A program made the translations under genes and the position numbers. Source: Imbricaverruca yamaguchii (lineage: Eukaryota; Arthropoda; Thecostraca; Neoverrucidae). Taken from it: a stretch of 64,000 nucleotides of DNA. Shown here in pieces: positions 44,796 through 55,789 of this stretch. The notes under the pieces were generated by a model. The model saw only the letters and a program-made list of their open reading frames with translations, had not been told where the DNA came from and ran no database searches. Position 1 is the first letter of the stretch; every line of letters starts with the position of its first letter. The stretch covers positions 2,821,501 through 2,885,500 of the forward strand of contig JAOTOL010001646.1 in NCBI GenBank assembly GCA_034440575.1, in the 5' to 3' direction.

Positions 44796-45619
44796 TTAAC
44801 CCGCCCCGTCTCGGGGGTCTTCAACCGGCCCCCCTCAGGTTTTTCGCGGATAGTGGACGAACGACTTGCGGCAGCGCACCCAAATTTGGCATACCTTTTT
44901 CCACATCAATTTGGCATGACATTCCAAAATGGTGAAGTTAGGTCATCTGGGGTCAATGAGTTAGTCAAGGTCAAGTGAGGTTACCTCCAAAAAAGTTCAA
45001 CCCGTCGACACGCTTTAACGGATACATATATGTTAATGAAACTTTCAGTGTTTGCTTACCTTTACGAATGCAACAGAACGTACGAGTTGATTTTTTTTTC
45101 GTTTTTGACTACATATAAATTTTGCGTATTTGCTAGATTACAGTTCAAATAGAGGATTCTGGCTAAAGTAAGCTTTTTTATTAGGACAAGTTGACTTTCA
45201 ACAACGTTTATCGGTCTGCTCTACCCATTGGAAAATGAAAATTAAGGAAAACTTAAAAACTCAAAATTTTGAACTTTCCAAAAAATACATTTGTATTTTT
45301 GGGGGCCAAAAAAATTATGGCCCTGGTCGATTTCGCTGTCCTTTTTTCATTCCAAATCAATCTTGTTTTTTATATATCCCCCAAAATGAACTCTCCAGAG
45401 TCAAAAACATAATGTAAGTCTGGAAAAGTCGTGAAAATCTATCCCCCTGGTGACGTCACTTTTGAGGGAACTTGTTTTGGAGGGGGTCCCGGACCCTACT
45501 CGTCGAGCGCTTTCCGATGACACCTTTTTCGTTTTCGTGCGATGCTTAGTTTGGATTTTAGAGGGAGTCTTCAACCGCCCCCCTCCCGAGACGGGGTGGG
45601 AGGATTTGACCGGAAAGAA
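44796..45619. mobile_element. Unclassified 0.82-kb nonautonomous element, copy 2
   Basis: Collinear with 26247-27090. The same start (TTAACCCGCCCCGTCTCGGG), the same end (CCCGAGACGGGGTGGGAGGAT) and the same interior landmarks are present. The two copies differ by scattered substitutions and small indels, so they are independent insertions of one family. Confidence 0.87.
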
Positions 45620-46230
45620 AAAGTTGCAGCGCAGCACGCTGGCCACCATCGGATCGGATCTACGCCGTCCACAGACGTCACCATGTCTTCCCCGGGATGT
45701 GACTAATGCAATGGGATATATTTCATGATTCAGTGAGGGATGTGATTGTATGGGCAGCGGCCCCAGCAGTCACATCCCACAACCATTTTGAAGTCGATTC
45801 TTTCCATGCAACGCTTGTAGAGTTAATGTTAAACTAATCCAAAGTTGAGCAGCTGCTTCCTCTGTTCTCTCCGGCTCCTACGCCCATGAATCCTCTCTGT
45901 GGGCATGCACATGAATATTGCAAAATATTCAGTCGGAGATGCCCTCAGAATTCTCATCATTCCGAAGATTATTCCATGGAATAGAATGCACTTGATACCT
46001 ACCGAACAGTGCAACGTTAAAAGCCAAGCCGAAGAACGGGTATTCCATGCTTTACAAAAAAATGATCGTGTACAAGTATATATGTACCCATGCTAATGAG
46101 AGTATCTCAGACAATACGGAGCTGCTTGTGCGTATCATCTGAAGTTTTCCAAGATACTTGGTTTTGCAATGCACTATCCTATACAAATTGAGGGGAACTT
46201 GGCATTACGGTGTGGCATTCAGAACGATGA
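45620..46230. other. Intergenic, nothing recognised
   Basis: No repeats or domains seen. Short open frames only. Confidence 0.4.
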
Positions 46231-46394
46231 TATTGGTTGGTTATTGGTTTTACGACACATCGACCGTTGAGTCATGCGGCGTCGCCAATCTCTCACACCG
46301 ATTAGTTGCGGGCGAAGAATAGCGACAGGTGAAACTCGAGCCCACATCCTTTCGATTGTGAGACGAGCAGCTTACCCCTAGACTACTCGTCCCC
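46231..46394 (-). mobile_element. tRNA-derived SINE, family C, with perfect 10-bp TSD
   Basis: Reverse-oriented copy of the 38949-39111 element (164 versus 163 bp). AGAACGATGA flanks it exactly on both sides (46221-46230 and 46395-46404). The tRNA-like head (GGGGACGAGTAGTCTAGGGG) and B box are intact, indicating a young insertion. Confidence 0.95.
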
Positions 46395-46404
46395 AGAACG
46401 ATGA

Positions 46405-47599
46405 CATGAAACTCACTGAGTTCAGTTGTCTTCATTTTTCTTTACTGGCTTCCCGCCTCGTGGTAATGTCACCCACTCTGGTTTTGGAGACGAGAAAAGG
46501 AACGGAAGGAATATGGGTGGGTGGGTGGAATGCGTGGATAACAATCGGGGAACACATTTGGAAAAGCAAGCCTCAGGCAACGCTTCAGTATTATATTTAG
46601 TCCACTCCCATGCTGTTTTAAAACGTTGTTTTAGTCATGTTTTATGTTGTCTTGCCGTTGGTATATTCCTCTTGGGAGAGTTGCACGACAGTAAGCGTTT
46701 CAGAGACTCTTTGTTCGTTTTTTTTTGTCTTTGCGCTTTGCACTGTTCTCAATTTTTCCATTTTGTCATCGGATATTTAGAGGTTGGGGAAGAGGCCAGT
46801 AGAAGAAAGCAAGTAGAAGCTCGTGGAGTGTGTGCTGGTTGTCGCTGGGTATATTGGCGACATGGGTGGAGAACCGTTTGCAAAGTCGGTGTGGCCGAGG
46901 CTGTGAAGAAGGAAGGATTTCCCCAAGGTGTACTCCCCACATTTTTAAAAACTGTCCGGATTTAACCAATTGTTTCTTTGGAAGTTTCCACAAAAATAGT
47001 GGTCGGATGTACCTATGATGTGCCATTTTGTGTCTTGAAGGAATATTCGCGCCTGTCAGGTGTCCGCAGTAGGAGCCAAGTTAGGAGTTCTCCATTGGGC
47101 CTTTCCTCGACATAATTTTGTCTCTCCCAACTGACAAGAAATTCTGGAGATCGATTTGAAGCCTGACAGGCACTTCTGGAATTGTATAAGGCCCCTGGAG
47201 CTTAGGAGGGTTTCCGGGGTCCGAGAGGTCCCTTGAAACTTAAGAGGAAGCTAGTACTCGAAAGCCCTTTGTCCATTGGCTACGCTCATGGGCCAGTGTG
47301 GTGCTGCCAGGATGGCAAGTGCCAAACAAGCTATGACACCTGTCCATGTATTGTGTTTAATAAAGGCGATTGGGAACGGAAAATTCGATTTGATGAGTCA
47401 GTTGCGTAAGGTCAGTGCTAATTTCGGCTTATAATGGACCGATGCAGCTATGCTTGTAAGATGCGCGGCGTAAACTATCGCATGGCGTCACATGGCATGC
47501 ACCTTAGCTTTGTGTCCTCACGAGAAACGGAGATATAAAATGTTTTGACACGCCATTTTTTTATGAAAACCCGTCATGTTGAGTTCAGAGTTACCTGAA
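46405..47599. other. Intergenic, nothing recognised
   Basis: A plus-strand open frame (46426-46965) includes a hydrophobic, cysteine-rich stretch but no domain I recognise; codon use looks non-coding. Confidence 0.4.
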
Positions 47600-47754
47600 A
47601 TTAAAGGTGGTGCAAATTTCGGGCCATGTTTGTTGAGGGCTTTCCGTTGATACCCGGTTAGCGTTCGTGCACAGCTTAGTTTGGAAGTTAGAGGGGGTCT
47701 TTAACAACACTCTCCTCCTCCCGAGACGGGGTGTAAGGATCCAACCGGAGAGAT
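47600..47754. mobile_element. Unclassified element, copy 3 (3' fragment)
   Basis: GTTGAGGGCTTTCCGTTGAT, CTTAGTTTGGAAGTTAGAGG-GGGTCTTTAACAAC and CCGAGACGGGGTGTAAGGAT match the last 150 bp of the elements at 26247-27090 and 44796-45619. Confidence 0.75.
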
Positions 47755-50097
47755 GATTTAAGTCTGAATCGCTTCCCAAGTTGATGTGAGCTTATATGTA
47801 CAAAGTGCTACGGACGTGCTGAACCATGAACATTCACTAATTATTAAAAATATGACACACAAATTTGAAATGGCTTCAACAAGACTCTTCGAACAGTATG
47901 AAGGCGGCGTGCCTCTGCTTGTTAGGAAAATATAAATTGTCATCGCCCGAGCGGCAACAACGAAAGCTTACCTATATATCAACCGGCGGACACCTTCCAG
48001 CTAGCCAGGCACATGCCACTAAAATAGTCGGACAGCTAGCCAGCTGAGGTTGAGTTTTAAGAACGATGGTATGTGATGTTGATTCCCCAGTACCCCCCCC
48101 CCCCCTCCCCGCTAAATATGTGATCAGATTTAGGCCTTTTTCACTTTTTTTCTTCAGCACACCATTTCATAGTTAGGTATCCAAATTAGGTACAAATTAG
48201 GTAGGTATCCAAATTACAAATTAGGTATCCACATGTCAAGTAATACCGTGGGTACCTAATCAGCCTCGTTCCATAACGTTTCAGGACCAAGCCTGGTTTC
48301 ATTCATAACAGGACTCAATATAATAATGCTTGTCTTTGATGTCGTGGTACAGACAATGGAACAGGAACTGTCTCCAAGTTGGTGGAAAATAACCATTAAA
48401 ACATTTTTTATCGGTTCATTCTATGCAACACCATAGGGTCAAGGTTAAACTCAGCCAATGCTGAAGGGAGGCTGCTCCCTCCACCCCCTGGTTCCCACGC
48501 CATCAGGCACAAATGTATGAGAAGTGACATGACTGAGCAGCGGGACAGCGGACGACCATGATCCCGACATTTCACGGCTTGCTCATCGATCGTTAGATAG
48601 CCGGCGGATTTAATTGAACTGCTTGAGTGCGTGACGCGTCAATATACACCGGCTTTTTACTGCCTCCCTGCCTTGAGCCGGGCCGGCCTGACCTCGCCGG
48701 CGCCTGTGTCACCCGAGCGGGGAGGTTGCCGCTCTCGCGCGCGCGCCGCTCACGCCCGCCCGACCCGGCCGCCTCCCATCCGCCGCGCTGGGAGCCTCAG
48801 CGGCCGCCGACGCGCCGACCTGGATGCTGGAGTGGCGCGGCGAGGTCACGGCGCACCGCGCCGGCCGCGCCGGCCACGTCACGTGACGACCGCCGCTTTT
48901 TGCACTTCCGTCGAGGTCTGGGCCGGCGCCGCCGGCGGCGGCGCGCGGGCCTTGGCGGCCGGCCGCCGTCGCCGGGGGCGACTCGTATCCATGAGAGGGG
49001 TTATTCGCCCTGCGCTTTCTCTTTTTATCGGGCGACCTTGCTCCACATGCGGGAAGTGCGGCGGCCGGCAGTCAAGGCCACGGGAGCGTCGCCGCACCTG
49101 GGAGACACCTGGGCGACGGGGGAGGGGACATGAGGTGGAGCGGCTGCCGGGCACCGGGTGGAGAGTCGAGGCGCTGTTTGCAGATACGGCGCATCGGCTG
49201 GACTGCTGATGTGGGGTTCACCAGCAGGGGGAGGGGTAGCCAGGATTTTCTTAAGGGGGCCAACCCAATTATTTGTACAGGAAGCGGAGACTGTTTTCGG
49301 CGCGCGAAGCTCGCCGAAAATTGTGCTTTCATGTTGTGCAAAGCTCGACATGTCTTGCCTGATCTAATGTATTTTGCTTGCGGCGGGGGAGGGAGAAGGG
49401 GTTGGGGGTCACGATAAAGAAGGCACCACTCTATCGTGACTTCATTATTATATGCAACAAGTTTGTGCAGTTTCTATTTTAATGACTCATTTGTCTCCGC
49501 CCGATCTATCCTTCAGAAGCAGAGCGGCCATGACCTTGACCTTGGATCCAGGGTGTCCTTCACACAGATTCAGGAAGCCATGCGCCAGTGGTTATGTATG
49601 CTGGCGGCACGCTTTGCTGATAGCATTAATAACGTCTAACTACGGAATCTTGAGCACAATGCACATGCATTCCATTCAATTATACTCCTTTTACCTCACA
49701 AAATGCGGATGCATGAACAGATCTGTATTTCCAGACATGTTGCAAGCTGTGATAACAGCTAAAGGATGTCGATTTGATGATTTTCCTTTCACCTGAAAAA
49801 TATCATAAATAATTTACAGTCGCCATTCTGATTCGCATATCGGTACATTCGTTGCAATCATACATATACACATGTTTCCAGCGGATTCTTGCACTGTCTC
49901 AAATAAATATATAAATATCTCGAGAACCGAGTTTGGGAGATTACAAGATTGCGTTCACCCAGGAGCATTCCGGTCAATTTGAAAGACGAGGAGCCGTCTA
50001 CATCTGCACATCTGCATACCACTGGGGAAGAGGGGAGAGCTACAGGCTGCGTCTATCACAGGTAATTCCGTCATCGCAATGGTCTCCGTCGATTCGG
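47755..50097. other. Intergenic; CpG-rich block at 48640-49210
   Basis: 48640-49210 is strongly CpG-rich (GGCCGGCCGCCGTCGCCGGG) and may be a promoter or first exon of an unseen gene; none of its frames is recognised. 49222-49330 is the GTAGCCAGGATTTTC interspersed repeat. 49430-50097 is AT-richer and lies downstream of LARP6 on its strand. Confidence 0.45.
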
Positions 50098-52584
50098 TCA
50101 GGTTTGGCCAGGGTCGGAAACGGCAGCGTTACCGGCAGCGAGAGCAGCAGCAGGCTGAGTGGCAGCGTTACCGGCAGCGAGAGCAGCAGCAGGCTGAGTG
50201 GCAGCGTTACCGGCAGGGCGCGGCTGGTGGGGTCCGGGCGCGGGGGTGGCAGCGTTACCGGCAGCGAGAGCAGCAGCAGGATGAGTGGCAGCGTTACCGG
50301 CAGCGAGAGCAGCAGCAGGCTGAGTGGCAGCGTTACCGGCAGCGAGAGCAGCAGCAGGCTGAGTGGCAGCGTTACCGGCAGCAAGAGCAGCAGCAGGCTG
50401 AGTGGCAGCGTTACCGGCAGCGAGAGCAGCAGCAGGATGAGTGGCAGCGTTACCGGCAGCGAGAGCAGCAGCAGGCTGAGTGGCAGGTTCAGTTTCGGTC
50501 GCAGCACGAGCAGTCGGCGGCGCATCAGTTGCGGTAGGAACTGCATTGGCCGTGACAGGAGTATCCATGGGTGTTGTGTGAGACGCAACAGGGGCCCCGG
50601 TAGGAGCCGTCTTGGTCACAGCAGGAACAACATCGGTTGCTGTCTTTGTCACAGCATGAGGAGCATCGGTGTCTGTCTTGGTTGCAGCGGGAGTAGCGTC
50701 GGTCTTGGTCACAATAGGAGCAGCGTCGATGGCCGGTTTAGTCGAAGCAGGAGCAGCATCAGTGGCAGATTTGGTCATATCAGGAGCTATATCAGAGACT
50801 GGTTTAGTCGAGGCAGGAGCAGCACCAGTGACATCATTTGGAGGAGGACGTGCCGTGGTTTCGGTAGGCGCAGTAGCGGGGGCAACCTTCGTCGGAGCAG
50901 CGACAGCGTCGGCACCCTTGATCTCCTCAGTAGAAACAGCGCGAGGAGCGGATTTGGCTGCTTCCTGGACAGCGGGGGATTTGTCGGTGGCAGCAGGGGC
51001 GTCACCAGAGCTCGGTTTTTTGGCGGCGGAGCAGTCAGGCGGAGCAACGATGGGCACGGCGCGGCTGGCGGGCCGGTGCAGCTTGACTGCGGCAGGCACA
51101 AACACCGGGGCGGAAACAACCGAAGCAAGATCAAAAGTGGAAATCTTCTTGGCGACAGGAGGCTCGACGGTGACCACGGCAGGAGCGGCGGCGGCGGCAG
51201 GAGCGACAGCGGGCGGCGACGTCAGCGAGACCTTCTTGACCGGACCGGAGGCGCGCGGCGGGCCGCCGAAGCCGCGCGAGCCGTCTGGCCCGCGCGGCTG
51301 GCGCGTCACGTTGTCGCGCGACATGAGAGAGCCGCGCCGGTCGACTTCCGACAGGCCGGACGCCTTGCGGCGCGCCACCCACGGACACTGGTCGGTGGTG
51401 CCCGGCGCCACGCCGCAGAACGAGTTGGACTTCTTCTGGCGGCCGGTCGGCGCCGGCTGCGGCAGCACGTTGGGCGACGAGTGCGACTTGCCGCGGTTGG
51501 ACAGGTGGTGGTCCACGGCCAGCCGGATGTCGGTGCAGGCGAACAGGCCGCCCGGCCGGGACGGCGGCGACAGACGGTGCGCGCGCAGGCCGGGCGGCAG
51601 CGGCAGCAGCGGCGGCCGGCTGCCTGAGCTGAAGCGGCGCGCCGGCGTCAGCTCGCCCTCGGTGCCCGACATCGAGCTGTTGCTCTCCATGTGGACGAGC
51701 GGGTTCTTCTTGCGCTTCTGGCGACGCTTCTTCTCGGCGGCGGGCGCGCCGGCCTCCTCGTCCTGCAGCGCGGCGACGGCGCGCGGCTCCTCCTGGCGCG
51801 ACTTCTTCTTGTTGCTCACCTTGCCGATCGGGATGATGTGCATCGTGTCGTCGCCCATGGTCTCCTTGGCGCAGCGCGCCTGCTCCTGCAGGTCGAACTC
51901 GACGACGGCGCAGTTGACGCCCTCCCAGACGATGTCCGGGTGCTTGTTGAAGGCGGCACGCACCTCGACCGGCACGTTCTGACCCGGCTTGAGCACGCGG
52001 ATGCTGCTGATGTCGCCGCAGCCGGCGAACAGCGCCGACACGGACGTGATGGTGGGGCTGTCCATGGGCAGGTTGACGGCCACCACCGTGCGGCTGGTGA
52101 CCGTCTCGTCGTGCTCGGGCAGCGGCTGCAGACGGCGCACCTTGGAGCCCTCGTCGTTGACGTCGAGCGCGGCGCTGTCGCGCACGGCGTGCGCCACCAC
52201 GCGCCAGTCGCGGCTGATGTGCTTCACGCGCTTGAAGCTGGAGATGAGCTTGATGCTGACCAGGCCCTCCTTGTTGCGCTTGACGTGCTTCAGCAGGAAG
52301 GCGTCCTTGAGCAGGTTGTCGTCGCTGAAGTAGAACTCGACCGCCTCGACGATGTGGCGCGCGGTTTCGGCGTCGGGCGGCACGAAGCTGTCGGCCTCGA
52401 CTCCGCTGTCACGCGCGTCCGACAGCGACGACTCGCCCGTCGAGAAGGGCGCGTCGTCGGCCGTCGGCAGCGCCTTGCCAGCGGGCGCGGCCTCGTCGCC
52501 GTCGGTGGAGCTGGTGCTGGCCGCCGACTGGCGGCGGTCGGCCAGCTCGGCCGGCGTCGGCATCGGCTCCGCCAGCGTCTCCAT
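50098..52584 (-). CDS. LARP6: LARP6 (La-related protein 6, acheron) with long C-terminal extension
   Basis: RNA-binding protein of the La superfamily; in animals it binds structured mRNA 5' regions (for example collagen mRNAs) and controls translation. The frame is open to 52719, but ATG 52582-52584 is preferred because of its strong context (GCGCCATGG); it gives 828 residues. From that Met: a disordered acidic N-terminus, the La motif at about 70-160 (VEAVEFYFSDDNLLKDAFLL, VSIKLISSFKRVKHIS), the RRM at about 165-255 (SRTVVAVNLPMDSPTI, CAVVEFDLQEQARCA), a basic KKRRQKRKKN stretch near 285, and a SUZ-C motif near 425-441 (VTRQPRGPDGSRGFG). LARP6 proteins normally stop soon after SUZ-C (human about 490 residues). 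Here about 390 Ala/Pro/Thr/Lys-rich residues follow, ending in a 13-residue tandem repeat. No introns in the frame. Confidence 0.95.
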   Translation of the reverse strand: METLAEPMPTPAELADRRQSAASTSSTDGDEAAPAGKALPTADDAPFSTGESSLSDARDSGVEADSFVPPDAETARHIVEAVEFYFSDDNLLKDAFLLKHVKRNKEGLVSIKLISSFKRVKHISRDWRVVAHAVRDSAALDVNDEGSKVRRLQPLPEHDETVTSRTVVAVNLPMDSPTITSVSALFAGCGDISSIRVLKPGQNVPVEVRAAFNKHPDIVWEGVNCAVVEFDLQEQARCAKETMGDDTMHIIPIGKVSNKKKSRQEEPRAVAALQDEEAGAPAAEKKRRQKRKKNPLVHMESNSSMSGTEGELTPARRFSSGSRPPLLPLPPGLRAHRLSPPSRPGGLFACTDIRLAVDHHLSNRGKSHSSPNVLPQPAPTGRQKKSNSFCGVAPGTTDQCPWVARRKASGLSEVDRRGSLMSRDNVTRQPRGPDGSRGFGGPPRASGPVKKVSLTSPPAVAPAAAAAPAVVTVEPPVAKKISTFDLASVVSAPVFVPAAVKLHRPASRAVPIVAPPDCSAAKKPSSGDAPAATDKSPAVQEAAKSAPRAVSTEEIKGADAVAAPTKVAPATAPTETTARPPPNDVTGAAPASTKPVSDIAPDMTKSATDAAPASTKPAIDAAPIVTKTDATPAATKTDTDAPHAVTKTATDVVPAVTKTAPTGAPVASHTTPMDTPVTANAVPTATDAPPTARAATETEPATQPAAALAAGNAATHPAAALAAGNAATQPAAALAAGNAATQPAAALAAGNAATQPAAALAAGNAATHPAAALAAGNAATPAPGPHQPRPAGNAATQPAAALAAGNAATQPAAALAAGNAAVSDPGQT
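50103..50485 (-). repeat. LARP6: 39-bp coding minisatellite at the LARP6 C-terminus
   Basis: About nine units of GGCAGCGTTACCGGCAGCGA-GAGCAGCAGCAGGCTGAGT. On the minus strand each encodes NAATQPAAALAAG, or NAATHPAAALAAG where GGCTGAGT reads GGATGAGT. The 39-bp unit keeps frame, and one interrupted unit (50215-50250) also stays in frame. The array lies in the last 130 codons of the protein. Confidence 0.95.
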
Positions 52585-53100
52585 GGCGCCCGCTCGGTCA
52601 GCCGGGGCCGGGGGCGCGCCGCGCGTAGTGCCGCGTGCCGCGCTGGCTCTGGGACGTGGCTGCGCGGTCCCCAGCCGTGGTCTCTGTCTGCCTGGCGCCA
52701 CACCGTGGTCCGAGTACACTGAGCCGGCCGGCCGGCCGCCGCATGCTTATGTAGGCTGACATTGGCCGAGACCTTGGCCGGCCGGCCGCCGCCGCCGCCG
52801 CCGCTGACGCTGACGCTATGATCGCTGCGGCGGCGCCCGCGCCGATGGCGGCGCAGCGCCGCCGCCGCGCTCTGCATGCCACGCTCTTGTCGCCCGGGTG
52901 TGGACGAACCTCGCCCGTCAGGTGCGAGATTGCTCCCGGTGGTGTTCTGTTTCCGCGGCGTTCCGCTCGCCGTCCAACGGATTTCCGCAAACGGTGCAGC
53001 GCAAGTGCCCAATTGTGCAGGTCAGCAACGCGGCCGACTTGCAGACCCTTCCTGGTTCCGCAAAAGGAAATCGTCACCCGTGCGGCAATGGTGTAACATG
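52585..53100 (-). promoter_or_regulatory. CpG-rich 5' flank / probable promoter of LARP6
   Basis: GC- and CpG-rich sequence immediately upstream of LARP6 with GGCCGGCCGGCCGCC tracts at 52728-52740 and 52776-52800 and a (GCC)n run. A CpG-rich 5' flank is consistent with an unmethylated promoter. No TATA box or precise start site can be assigned. Confidence 0.4.
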
Positions 53101-54826
53101 AGGCACTGAGTGCAACCGTGCGCTTTGTGTTTGGCGTCGTACTGCTATCCGGGTTCCACAAGTCATGGCAAGCCATGAAATTCCGAGAACGACATTGAAA
53201 GAGCAAAGTTCAAGTCAGGCTTTAGGTAAAGGCAGACCATGCCATTTTTTGCTTCGAAGTCCAACTCAATCATCACTAGGATATGTGCAAATTAGAGAAC
53301 CAAAGTTATCCCCCACCACGGGAGACTGTCTCGTGCTTCAATCTGCGACCGCCTCGAGTTGGCCGAGGTGGGCCCAAAAGTTATATTTTGTCGATATTTG
53401 CCAAACAGTACACCTGATCGCAACCAACCGGCATACCTGTGAAGTCGTCAATTTCACACAACTTGACGGCAAACAAAAATTGTTGGTGATAGATCTGGTC
53501 ACAAGATATGACGTGAATATTTAGCGTCTGCACGATGGTTCGCGAATTGCCGGCGGCAGCTCAACAGTTACGCAGCTGTTTGCTCTTGTATGTAGCAATA
53601 TAAACAGCGGCGTTTTTAAATTTCAAATTCGACACGGTCCACCAAGTTACAGGTGGTCCACCAGACCATCAAACAAGGTCACATCAGGACACTTCATTAA
53701 AACTGACTTCACGGGTTCGTGCGTCGTAATTGAGAAATTCAATGGGTTATAACGAAATTAGATGGTGCAATATGCTGATTAAACCATCATAATTAATATA
53801 ATAGAATTCATAGCTATTTAAAATATTTCGCCTGGATTGACCGTTTTGCGGGAACGTCATGCTGGACAATGGCTTCATTATAACCCAACGGAGGACAATG
53901 AATATTGGGTACAATGCGGAAAGAAACAGAAACTGAAGATACTACGGGCATACAAGTGAAGCGTAACACGCCTTACTTAACCATACATGGCCTCGCCTTG
54001 ACCACGACACCTTCGATATTTCTATGCATTTCTTAATTCGTATAGCAACTATGACCCCAAGTTACTTGTAACTGAATATTTCGGTCACCCTCCCTTAATA
54101 CTTAATCCTAAATCCTTGATATAATCTTCGGAACTGAAACTCGTTAGCATAGCTACTACGCAAATGATAGACACTCAGAATCGCCCTGTACACTTCAGCT
54201 ACTTTGTGGTATTTTCGGTGATCATGATGTCGGAAGGCACCTACAAGGTGAAGATGCACCTCCACAAGTGAGAAACTACGGTTGTCAATTGGAAGCTGAA
54301 GTTGTTCGTAGGTATGTTACAACTATTATCACCTTAGCTATTCATATCACAAGGCCCTTGCGATTGCCTTGCGCATGACCGCTCCGCTTCCGTAGATGCC
54401 AAAGAATTTCCAGCAACGTGCCACAGTACACAGCAAAAGGAAGTGGATTACATAGTGAGCGGCCTGTTTAAATGGCCGTTTCATCCAAACTACACGTCGG
54501 AATGGTGAACTAATTTTGTGTACCGACACTAATTTTGTGTAGATGTGATACCCTTAATAGCCCTTCATCGCTACTCACGTTAAAAAATAACTTGCCTAAT
54601 TGGGAGACACAAAAATTCAAGAAAAACTGCAATCGGTCGTCTTCGTACGGTGAGGCAGGGAACTTAATTATTTAAACAACATACGCTTCTGAACCCATTG
54701 TGGCCAACCTCACACTGCCGGGTGCATCAGCGAATCGAGAGAACAGCAGTCTCCGGTCTATTGGGCAAATGTCATAGGTGCAAGTACCCGTGGCAATAGC
54801 TACCCTAGGGCCCTGGGGCCTACATG
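53101..54826. other. Intergenic, nothing recognised
   Basis: AT-rich unique sequence. A 119-codon plus-strand open frame (53165-53524) has no recognisable domain. Confidence 0.4.
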
Positions 54827-55557
54827 CAGGGGCGTCGCCACCGAGGGGGCAGAGGGGGAAATTGCCCCCCTGCCGTGAGACTTGGGGGCGCCCCTTCCCC
54901 CCTGAAATTTGAGGAGGCCCCCAGGACGAAAAGAAGGCCCCCATGACGAAAAGGAGGCCCTCCAGGACTAAAAGGAGGCCCACCAGGACGAAAACGAAAC
55001 CCCCAGGACAAAAAGGAGGCCCTCAGGAAGAAAAAGAGGCCCCCAGGACAAAAAGAAGGTACGTCAGGACGAAAAGGAGGCCCCCAGGACGAAAAGGAGG
55101 CCCCCAGGATGGAAAGGAGGCCCTCCAGGACGAAAAGAAGGCCCTCCAGGACAAAAAGAGGCCCTCCAGGATGAAAAGGAGACCCCCAAGACGAAAAAGA
55201 GATGATACAAATTAGGGGCCTCCAGGAGGAGGCCCCAGAAATCAAGCGAGTGCCAAATATTGACACAGAGGCGCCAGGACGAAAAGGCCACCAGGACGAA
55301 AAGGAGGTCCCCATGATGAAAATGAGGCCCCCAGGACGAAAAGAATGCCCTCTAGGACGAAAAGGAGGCCCTCCAGGACGAAAAAGAGGCCCTCCAGGAC
55401 GAAAAGGAGGCCCTCCAGCCCTCAGTTTCCCATTCCCGAACCATACTAAGGGGCTAAAAACAATAGGAGGCCCTAACACAATGGAGGCCCCTTTTCGGGG
55501 AGGAGGAGGCCCCCTTTCGATCTCGCCCCCTGGAAGAATTTCGTGGCGACGCCACTG
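54827..55557. mobile_element. hAT-like nonautonomous transposon with internal tandem repeats
   Basis: The ends CAGGGGCGTCGCCAC and GTGGCGACGCCACTG are terminal inverted repeats (14 of 15 matched). The flanks CCTACATG (54819-54826) and CCTATATG (55558-55565) are an 8-bp target-site duplication with one mismatch. CAG-start ends and 8-bp duplications are hallmarks of the hAT superfamily. The interior is mostly a GA-rich array of about 18-24-bp units (CCCCAGGACGAAAAGGAGG) with no transposase. The long GPPFRPGG-type readings are repeat artefacts. Confidence 0.88.
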
Positions 55558-55565
55558 CCTATATG

Positions 55566-55789
55566 ACCTCTGACCCACAGCGCTACGCGACTATATTGGG
55601 CACACGACCGCGAAACACTTCGAAGTGATGAAAGCCAGACTGGCTCGCTGAGCTCGTGCGGCTTGCTAGTGAGTGATGCATTCGGGTCCTGCGGAAGGTT
55701 AGCGTGACCACGCTGTTCACCTCATGCGGTAGCGATGTTCCGCTAGAGTAGCTGGGAAATTGACGCAGCGCGGCCACCTAAAGATAACA
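55566..55789. other. Short spacer
   Basis: Unique sequence between the hAT-like element and the 62-bp satellite; no feature recognised. Confidence 0.4.

Noticed and set aside
49933..51627. 564-residue Ser/Gly/Arg-rich plus-strand protein
   Set aside because: It is the antisense shadow of the LARP6 C-terminal coding region and its repeat. LARP6 on the minus strand has recognisable La, RRM and SUZ-C motifs.
53165..53524. 119-residue gene downstream of the LARP6 promoter
   Set aside because: No recognisable motif, no splice or promoter evidence, and codon use like the flanking non-coding DNA.
54820..55578. Collagen-like GPP/RPGG repeat protein
   Set aside because: The frame coincides with the internal tandem array of a hAT-like transposon; the Gly-X-Y pattern is imperfect and there is no signal peptide.
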